Shown here one piece after another: positions 18,035-22,315 of a stretch of 22,315 nucleotides of DNA. The notes under the pieces were generated by a model. That model was not told where the DNA came from, did not search any database, and saw only the letters and a list, made by a program, of their open reading frames with translations. The stretch comes from DATKXO01 sp035528995 (GTDB lineage: Bacteria; Planctomycetota; Phycisphaerae; UBA1845), in contig DATKXO010000148.1 in NCBI GenBank assembly GCA_035528995.1, positions 1 to 22,315 of the forward strand. The letters run 5' to 3'. The position numbers were made by a program, and so were the translations under genes. Each line of letters begins with the position of its first letter. Positions within the stretch are counted from its first letter, which is position 1.

Positions 18035-18102
18035 AGGCAACTAGGCAACGAGGCAACTAGGCAACGAGGCAAACGGCCAGGCAACGAGGCAACCAGGCAG
18101 CG
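18035..18102. repeat. Octamer tandem repeat (AGGCAACG/AGGCAACT)
   Basis: At least eight units of AGGCAACN, alternating ACG and ACT endings at first, interrupted once by GGCC, directly between the apt stop and the next GTG start. The last degenerate unit runs into the G-rich ribosome binding site of the downstream lipoprotein gene. Confidence 0.9.
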
Positions 18103-18111
18103 GGGGGCAAC

Positions 18112-18741
18112 GTGCTGTTACATTATCGTCGAGTGATTGCGGTTCTGCTTATGCTGTTGGGGCCGATCGTTGGCGCTCTTTTCGGGTGTCAGCCTCGAAG
18201 TACCAAGTTCTTCATTGACGATCACCGGGACGGGGCTTCGGCTACACGTTACTTCGAGGCGTTTCCCGAGTGTTATTACTGCATTGACGCTCACAAGCAC
18301 GTCGACATCGTCGGGCTGCGACGCACCGGCGGCGATACGGACAACCCCGGCACCGAGCCGGCCGTCCAGGTCATTCATATCCGCCAGGTCTGGGAGGCCA
18401 ACCCGGGCACGACTTTCGCCGAAGAGTCGATGATCAACGCGACGGTGAACTACATGATCGTCGGGCCGGAGGGCGGGATGAGCTTCGAGGGGGGCGGGTT
18501 CGTCAGCCACAGAGAGAATCGCCACGAGACCGAGCTTACGGGCAAGCTGGAGTCGTCGGCCCTGACGCCGCTGCGCCAGGCCGGTGCGGGCAGCGACCTG
18601 TTCGAGCGGGTGGCCGTCACCGGCACGTTCGTCGCCCAGCGCGACAAGCGCCAGGTGGTGCGGATTCTCAACGAGATGAAGCGGCTGTTCGGGCCTCGGC
18701 CGCGGTATTTTCATCCGCCGACGGATCCGGATTTGCGGTGA
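18112..18741 (+). CDS. Small putative lipoprotein of unknown function
   Basis: 209 residues from a GTG at 18112 with GGGGGG 5 bases upstream. The N-terminal hydrophobic stretch ends in the lipobox L-F-G-C (Cys26), so it is likely exported and lipidated. The remainder is hydrophilic, with 'FPECYYCIDAHKHVDIVGLRR', 'VIHIRQVWEANPGTTFAEESMINATVNYMIVG', 'GGGFVSHRENRHETELTGKLESS' and 'VAVTGTFVAQRDKRQVVRILNEMKRLFGP'. The last part ('V.GTFVA.RD...V..IL..M+..FG') resembles conserved hypothetical planctomycete proteins, but I cannot name a family. It follows apt after the octamer repeat and may be in the same transcript. Confidence 0.82.
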   Translation: MLLHYRRVIAVLLMLLGPIVGALFGCQPRSTKFFIDDHRDGASATRYFEAFPECYYCIDAHKHVDIVGLRRTGGDTDNPGTEPAVQVIHIRQVWEANPGTTFAEESMINATVNYMIVGPEGGMSFEGGGFVSHRENRHETELTGKLESSALTPLRQAGAGSDLFERVAVTGTFVAQRDKRQVVRILNEMKRLFGPRPRYFHPPTDPDLR

Positions 18742-18751
18742 GAGGGCGAGT

Positions 18752-18854
18752 AGCTATCAGCTCTCAGCGGTCAGCCTTCAGCCGGAGGCGATGGGCGCGC
18801 AGCTATTGGCTCTTAGCCGTCAGCTATTAGCCAATAGCCATCGGTTTTCAGCCG
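18752..18854. repeat. Degenerate TCAGC/TTAGC short repeats
   Basis: A low-complexity run of units such as AGCTATCAGC, TCTCAGCGGTCAGCC, AGCTATTGGC and CAGCTATTAGCC, just after the lipoprotein gene. It includes locally self-complementary pieces (GCTATTGGC / GCCAATAGC). Confidence 0.7.
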
Positions 18855-18972
18855 GTGGGCTTCATCCGGCAGGTTCCGCTGTCGGACGGGCGGCTATTCC
18901 AACCACTTCCGCGGATTGACCGCCAGTCCATTGTGACCTATCCTGACATTCAAGCGGAACGGGAGGTCGCCC

Positions 18973-19125
18973 GTGCCCATCGAGTACGCCCTATTCGAGA
19001 ACAACATCACCGCCGACCCGGACGACTACGCGGCGATCGTCCAGATCAGCGGCAGCGCCGACGGTGACGACCTGGTCCAGGACATGGTCGACCAGGGCTC
19101 GACGGTGACGGTCCTCCCGACGTAG
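18973..19125 (+). pseudogene. Truncated HU-like DNA-binding-domain gene
   Basis: GTG at 18973 with a near-perfect GGGAGGT ribosome binding site upstream, then 50 codons to TAG. The peptide 'IEYALFENNITADPDDYAAI', followed by the 'SADGDDLVQDMVDQGSTVTV' segment, matches the first half of the HU-like family (HU-DNA_bdg-type) that typically begins 'Y.L.EN.LT.DP.DY.A.V...G..D.DD...M...GSTVT'. The family continues ~20 more residues for the fold and often 100 more for the C-terminal part, so this copy stops in mid-domain. The start region looks undamaged, so a short peptide could still be made. Confidence 0.7.
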
Positions 19126-19390
19126 GGCCGCCGGAGCAGGAACCCGGTCTTCGGACGTTCGGCTATGACAAACCGGGTAATCTGGATAAGTTGTGCGGCA
19201 TTATGGCCCTCGGAAAAACCGTTTCCAAGCTGAGATCGACGCCCGCGCCTTGCTTGGCGCAGGCGCCCGCCCTCAAGCAAGGCGGCGGCGCCGCCCCAAG
19301 CGGGTATCGGGACCGCGTAGGCTGCCTACTCGGTCCCGATCCCGTGCTTACTCGGTCCCGACCTCACCGAGAGGCGGACGCTATCTCGCT

Positions 19391-19526
19391 GAGGTACGGC
19401 CCGCGTCTCGCCCAGGAAGGCGGTCCACTTTACCGCAAGACGGCCCACTACATGCTCCGCTGGGTCGCCACGACCGGCGAAAAGGGCCCGTGGAGCGAAA
19501 CGGCCAGCGCGACGATTGGGGCGTAA
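19391..19526 (+). pseudogene. C-terminal fragment of an unidentified protein ('GPWSETASATIGA' tail)
   Basis: The open frame over the last ~35 codons reads coding-like: 'LYRKTAHYMLRWVATTGEKG', then 'PWSETASATIGA' and TAA. No start or upstream domain is credible; the preceding sequence is frame-shifted low-quality coding. A more decayed copy of the same tail lies at ~12522-12650 on the other strand. The W..T.GE.GPWS pattern is like a fibronectin-type strand ending. It lies ~270 bases after the truncated HU-like gene, possibly remnants of one former gene pair. Confidence 0.6.
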
Positions 19527-19650
19527 TCGCGCGGTGTAGCCCACCCGCGACGAAGGCGGTGTGCTAATAGCCGCGTTGGAGCAGAATGAGATGCGAGATG
19601 TGCCCGTTGGGCCTGAGTGAGATGCGGTCCCCAAGTGGAAAGGGTGAATA

Positions 19651-19830
19651 ATGGCAAAGAAAGTGCAACGGATTCCCGACTGTTGTCCGCACCGAGCGTG
19701 GCCAGAGCCGCTCACTTGGAAACAGGCTGAAGCTAAGGGATGGCGCTTCGTGGGCTTCGACAGGAATGGAGCTAAATTCCAGTGCCCCGAGACGACGCGG
19801 ATGCGGAACGAGCGGAGCGCGGGGAAATAG
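19651..19830 (+). CDS. Small Cys/His-containing protein (59 aa), unknown
   Basis: 59 residues from an ATG with a good purine-rich site (GGAAAGGG) 6-7 bases upstream. It starts 'MAKKVQRIPDCCPHRAWPEP', continues 'WKQAEAKGWRFVGFDRNGAKFQCPE' in one frame and ends with basic residues. The pattern C-C-P-H ... C-P could form a small metal site. 'A...GW.F.GFD..GAKF.CP' reads as a compact real domain rather than random sequence. I do not recognise the family. It is isolated in a region of gene remnants and could be a phage- or element-derived small gene. Confidence 0.6.
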   Translation: MAKKVQRIPDCCPHRAWPEPLTWKQAEAKGWRFVGFDRNGAKFQCPETTRMRNERSAGK

Positions 19831-19838
19831 CCATGTAC

Positions 19839-19857
19839 GTCGGGTCATCGACCCGAC
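19839..19857. repeat. GTCGGGTC palindrome, copy 1
   Basis: Perfect 8-bp stem GTCGGGTC / GACCCGAC with a 3-base loop (ATC), immediately after the 59-residue gene. Confidence 0.85.
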
Positions 19858-19896
19858 GCGCTTGGTTCGAGGCGAGTTCGCCGTGTGCGCGAGAAT

Positions 19897-19915
19897 GTCG
19901 GGTCGAGGACCCGAC
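19897..19915. repeat. GTCGGGTC palindrome, copy 2
   Basis: The same perfect 8-bp stem as at 19839 with loop GAG, 58 bases downstream; flanks ...CTACG match the copy at 20865. Confidence 0.85.
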
Positions 19916-20036
19916 CTACGCTGCTTGACGGGCCGCCGCGGACGAAGTCCGCCGTCGCGCAGCGACGAGGTCTGGCGGCATGTCAAGGGTGGAGCGAAAT
20001 GGTCAGCGTGACGACGGTGCCGTGAGACGGAATCAC

Positions 20037-20063
20037 CGCGGAGAACGCGGAGGGCGCGGAGAT
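20037..20063. repeat. Three tandem 9-mers CGCGGAGNN
   Basis: CGCGGAGAA, CGCGGAGGG, CGCGGAGAT in direct succession. Similar 'CGC(A/G)GAG' runs are scattered in many bacterial genomes. Confidence 0.7.
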
Positions 20064-20146
20064 GAAACGGAGTGACGTGAAACACAGGCGGATGGCGACA
20101 CCTACCGCATCACGCGCTCGGGGCAACAGTACGTCGAAGCGAAGCA

Positions 20147-20839
20147 TCATGCAGGCGAACTAGGCCTGGCACCGTCTTGGTCGGTGAGAGTTGCATCCGC
20201 GAGATCCCGGAAGGGACTCGAAGGGTGTTCATGGAAGTACGCCTTGAGCTTATTCCGAGCCTCCTGATCACTCAGCTCGCCGCAGCCTGGTGTGCGGCAT
20301 TGTTGATGCGCGATCGCGCTGATGCGGGCACCATCAAACGCGGCGGGCGTCGTAAGGATGATTTCCACCCGTTCGTCCCACTTACGGTTGTACTTCCCGC
20401 TCTTCTGCCTTTCGAACAGCGTCGCAAGCGGGTCTCGGACCGTTGCCTCATCCTCGACAACCAGCGCACTGGCGTCCTGATGCTGCAGCAGGTACAGGTG
20501 CCGGTTCCCTCCTACCGATCGTCTGAAGACATGGAACCTGCGCCCCTCCAAGACGGTCAACGGCAAGCTGATCTCAACCGAGCCGAAGGCCGACCACTGC
20601 ATGACGTTCAGGTGTAGAAAGATGGCACGGGTCTCCCACAGTTGGGAATCGGGCCGAATCGCGGCAACCGAACTTCGCATGGTGAGCTGCTCTTCTTTCT
20701 CGAAAGCCGGAAGGTCCGCGACATGGCAACGGTGGTAAATGCAATCCGCGTCAAAGTCAGCCGTCATGTCCGCGGACCAGCAGAACCTGCCAACGAGGGT
20801 CGAGGCGTTGAACGGCTCGCTGTATGGGTCGCCGGGCAT
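20147..20839 (-). CDS. Orphan protein of unknown function (230 aa)
   Basis: 230 residues from the ATG at 20839. The open frame continues upstream, but that part reads through palindromic repeats and is not coding-like, and a strong TATAAT lies just before this ATG. No signal peptide or membrane helix. Visible stretches: 'LVGRFCWSADMTADFDADCI', 'WETRAIFLHLNVMQWSAFGS', 'LPLTVLEGRRFHVFRRSVGG', 'LYLLQHQDASALVVEDE', 'RKWDERVEIILTTPAAFDGA' and 'HQQCRTPGCGEL'. The mix of beta strands and a C....C pair gives no family I can name. Codon use is less GC-biased than the neighbours and it stands alone among gene remnants, so acquisition by transfer is plausible. Confidence 0.7.
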   Translation of the reverse strand: MPGDPYSEPFNASTLVGRFCWSADMTADFDADCIYHRCHVADLPAFEKEEQLTMRSSVAAIRPDSQLWETRAIFLHLNVMQWSAFGSVEISLPLTVLEGRRFHVFRRSVGGNRHLYLLQHQDASALVVEDEATVRDPLATLFERQKSGKYNRKWDERVEIILTTPAAFDGARISAIAHQQCRTPGCGELSDQEARNKLKAYFHEHPSSPFRDLADATLTDQDGARPSSPA

Positions 20840-20845
20840 CTCAGG

Positions 20846-20874
20846 ATTATACCAAGCCGTGTAGGTCGGGTCGA
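20846..20874 (-). promoter_or_regulatory. Promoter of the orphan gene, possibly leaderless
   Basis: Minus-strand -10 TATAAT (20846-20851, consensus) and -35 TCGACC (20869-20874; 4 of 6) at 17-base spacing. The predicted start site, about 7 bases past the -10, coincides with the A of the ATG at 20839, and no ribosome binding site is present. Confidence 0.55.
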
Positions 20875-20883
20875 TGCCCCGAC
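20865..20883. repeat. GTCGGGTC palindrome, degenerate copy 3
   Basis: GTCGGGTC-GAT-GCCCCGAC: same size and loop length as copies at 19839 and 19897, with one mismatched pair. Its right-hand part supplies the -35 box of the orphan-gene promoter. Confidence 0.75.
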
Positions 20884-21196
20884 ACCCGGATGGCGGGCGG
20901 CCGCGCGCGCGTTTGACGTCCAGCGAACTGCGCAAGCGCAGCGGCACACTCACTGCTTGCAAAGCAGTGCCACAGTTGGCTCGTTGCCCCTCCGCCGGAC
21001 TCGGATGTCCGGCGCTACGGACTGAACCCTCGCCGGGCAGGATGCCCACCGCAACCTGAACCCTGAACCCTCCGCCTGCACCGCAGGCACACGCGGCTTC
21101 CAACAATGGTGAGAAGCCGACCAACCCCTGCCCGCGCAGGTAGGTGTTTTCAGCTCGGATGCCTGTTCGTCATCCGGTCCTCGCAGAAGGTCCTGC
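20884..21196. other. Intergenic, hairpin and short repeats only
   Basis: 313 bases upstream of the orphan-gene promoter. It holds the hairpin at 20951-20969 and a short CTGAACC-type heptamer repeat near 21056-21072. No gene is recognised. Confidence 0.45.
20951..20969. repeat. Hairpin CACTGCTT-GCA-AAGCAGTG
   Basis: Perfect 8-bp stem with a 3-base loop, followed by CCAC. It resembles the hairpin core of the 52-bp repeats (CACTGGCAG...CTGCCAGTGGCAC). Confidence 0.8.
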
Positions 21197-21370
21197 CGCA
21201 TCGGCAACGAGCCGCAGGATTTTTTCTACCTGTCGCCGCACGAAGTCGAGAGCTGGGCAACAGACAGGCTGGAAGCCTATCCCACCCAGTTCGGCTCGAA
21301 GGAGCTGGTTGACCCGCACGAGGGTCGCAAGGTCTTTCAGCAGTTGGCCAACTTTCCAGCAGATCGGTGA
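21197..21370 (+). pseudogene. C-terminal gene fragment, family not identified
   Basis: A 57-codon frame ending in TGA at 21370 reads 'RIGNEPQDFFYLSPHEVESW', 'ATDRLEAYPTQFGSKELVDP', 'HEGRKVFQQLANFPADR'. Composition is protein-like (aromatics, alternating helix residues), but there is no start codon with a binding site and upstream sequence is not coding-like, so it is probably a 5'-truncated remnant. Confidence 0.5.
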
Positions 21371-21397
21371 GCCGCGGGTTTTAGCGCGGTGTGTCCG

Positions 21398-21415
21398 CGC
21401 AGGCTGAAGCCTGCG
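21398..21415. repeat. Hairpin with TGAA loop (7-bp stem CGCAGGC)
   Basis: Perfect 7-bp stem CGCAGGC / GCCTGCG around TGAA, followed by GCTCG, the same layout as the hairpin at 5879-5896. It sits ~90 bases beyond the stop of the minus-strand small membrane gene. Confidence 0.8.
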
Positions 21416-21502
21416 GCTCGTACTGCTCGTGCCCTTGCCGGCAGCTTGGGACCTGCGGGAGAAGACCCAAGTTTCTTAAGGAACTGTCAGGCCGGCGGGC
21501 TC

Positions 21503-21706
21503 CTACCGGTCCGTGTCGTGCGTGTTGATGTCCAGGGGGGCGTGGTGGTGCTCTTGCGGGTGCTGCTCGCGGAGGATGCGGGCCATGCAGAAGACCATCA
21601 GGCCCAGGACCAGGGCGACGCAGACGGCCATGACGATCGCCCCGTCAACGGTCAGCCGGACCGTCTGGGCCAGGATCGGCAACAGGAAGAAATCCGTCAT
21701 GCTCAT
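21503..21706 (-). CDS. Single-helix membrane protein, MetS-like small transporter subunit candidate
   Basis: 67 residues from the ATG at 21706 (GAGGG a few bases upstream; a second ATG two codons later is possible). One hydrophobic helix at ~19-43 ('DGAIVMAVCVALVLGLMVF') is followed by a hydrophilic, His- and Asp-rich tail ('EQHPQEHHHAPLDINTHDTD'). It begins 8 bases after the stop of the NSS-family transporter gene on the same strand. NSS transporters such as MetP are known to pair with a ~60-residue single-helix MetS subunit encoded directly downstream; position, size and topology fit, sequence similarity is only general. Confidence 0.72.
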   Translation of the reverse strand: MSMTDFFLLPILAQTVRLTVDGAIVMAVCVALVLGLMVFCMARILREQHPQEHHHAPLDINTHDTDR

Positions 21707-21714
21707 GCCCTCGC

Positions 21715-22315
21715 CTACAGGCGCACGCCCCGCCGCTCGGCCTCGGCGACGGTCCGGCCGATCCGATTCCGGCAGGCGATGTCGCCCAGAGCGGTCAGGA
21801 AGATGAAGAACACCACGATGCCGATGAACACGAAACGGGCCACGTTGGCGTCGGTGGGACCGTCGGCCCGGGCCTCCTCGGCCTCGGCCTGCGACTCTTG
21901 CAGCCAGTCCGGCAGGGCGGCCGCGTCGACCGGCGTTTTCTCCGGGCCGAGGATCTCCTCGGTTCTGACACCGATCGCCTCGTCGGGCAGCCCTTCGGCC
22001 CCGAAGTGCGTGGCGATGGCCCCGGCGTAGACGCCGCGTTCGTACATCAGCGATCGGCTGGTGGGGCTCATGCCGTCGAGGTAGTCGCCGGCGTTGGTGG
22101 CGGTCCAGGCCACCAGGATGATCAGCAGGAATGCCGGCGTCACGTAGCGGATCACGAAGGGCATGAATCGCGGAACGGGGAAGTCCGCACCGCGGTTCAT
22201 CTCCTTGACGCCGCGCTTGGCCCCCACGGCCCATCCGAACACGATGACGGTGCCGGTGGCGGCCAGGATCATGCAGAAGTTGCACCAGAAATCGGTGTGG
22301 TCCAGGGCCAGGGCG
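21715..22315 (-). CDS. Neurotransmitter:sodium symporter family transporter, C-terminal part (5' end off window)
   Basis: Open from the right edge to TAG at 21715; 199 residues are visible. 'ALDHTDFWCNFCMILAATGT' is followed by 'VIVFGWAVGAKRGVKEMNRG', matching the conserved late helix and 'GW..G......E.N' of SNF/NSS Na+-coupled amino-acid transporters, then a helix 'RYVTPAFLLIILVAWTA'. The ~70-residue hydrophilic, acidic segment after it ('GVRTEEILGPEKTPVDAAAL') is long for the family, and a final helix ('ARFVFIGIVVFFIFLTALGD') ends the protein. Substrate cannot be told from this part. The next gene downstream encodes a candidate small subunit. Confidence 0.85.
   Translation of the reverse strand, partial: ALALDHTDFWCNFCMILAATGTVIVFGWAVGAKRGVKEMNRGADFPVPRFMPFVIRYVTPAFLLIILVAWTATNAGDYLDGMSPTSRSLMYERGVYAGAIATHFGAEGLPDEAIGVRTEEILGPEKTPVDAAALPDWLQESQAEAEEARADGPTDANVARFVFIGIVVFFIFLTALGDIACRNRIGRTVAEAERRGVRL

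Larger units (their letters stand above)
19831..20146. other. Intergenic, palindromes and short repeats only
   Basis: 316 bases with two GTCGGGTC hairpins, a triple 9-mer repeat at 20037-20063 and a short coding-like fragment near 20080-20160 ('DGDTYRITRSGQQYVEA' in one plus-strand frame) that has no start. No gene is called. Confidence 0.45.

Noticed and set aside
18035..18102. CRISPR-like array
   Set aside because: Eight-base units without spacers; a plain tandem repeat.
20840..21124. N-terminal extension of the orphan minus-strand gene
   Set aside because: The frame is open but translates palindromic repeats and low-quality sequence; the TATAAT promoter lies inside it.

Overview
The window looks like chromosomal DNA of a high-GC Planctomycetota bacterium, probably Phycisphaerae-like. 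This is inferred from the gene content: an IPTL-CTERM/XrtH-type sorting locus, a surface protein with repeated Cys-rich 'TGACCLPDG' units, a membrane pyrophosphatase with a signal-peptide-like front, EG-rich and Gly-rich lipoproteins, and many short palindromic intergenic elements. No tRNA, rRNA or CRISPR array was recognised.

Layout. (1) 1-5667, minus strand: three consecutive paralogous secreted or lipid-anchored proteins. They share a ~190-residue N-terminal module, including two cysteines always 43 residues apart, and carry unrelated C-terminal parts: a Gly-Glu repeat; a long beta-rich region ending in a hydrophobic/basic tail; an InlB-like repeat plus beta-propeller with EF-hand loops. 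(2) 5674-8453: palindromic intergenic repeats, argS, and a hicB-hicA toxin-antitoxin pair. (3) 8701-11880, minus strand: a compact protein-sorting locus. In transcription order it holds a secreted IPTL-CTERM protein, a 71-residue two-helix membrane protein, exosortase H (catalytic Cys/Arg/His visible) and an overlapping polytopic membrane protein. (4) 11894-12774: a gene-poor stretch with a decayed gene tail. (5) 12775-15894, minus strand: hppA (K+-dependent-type membrane pyrophosphatase with a ~100-residue insertion), a strong intrinsic terminator, then rsfS. (6) 16282-18741, plus strand: a FlgT/LPP20-like secreted protein, apt and a small lipoprotein. (7) 18742-21502: a patchwork of gene fragments (HU-like domain, a 'GPWSETASATIGA' tail, an unknown C-terminal fragment), hairpin elements, a 59-residue Cys-containing small gene, and an orphan gene behind a promoter that fits leaderless transcription. 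(8) 21503-22315, minus strand: the C-terminal part of an NSS-family sodium symporter followed by a 67-residue single-helix protein in the position of a MetS-type small subunit.

How the genes fit together. Housekeeping genes (argS, rsfS, hppA, apt) are interleaved with cell-surface genes. The clearest self-contained system is the XrtH locus: XrtH is expected to recognise the IPTL-type tail of the neighbouring protein at the membrane, with the two extra membrane proteins as candidate accessories. The three-paralog cluster at the left is the least familiar coding system: one conserved export-and-fold module joined to different C-terminal domains.
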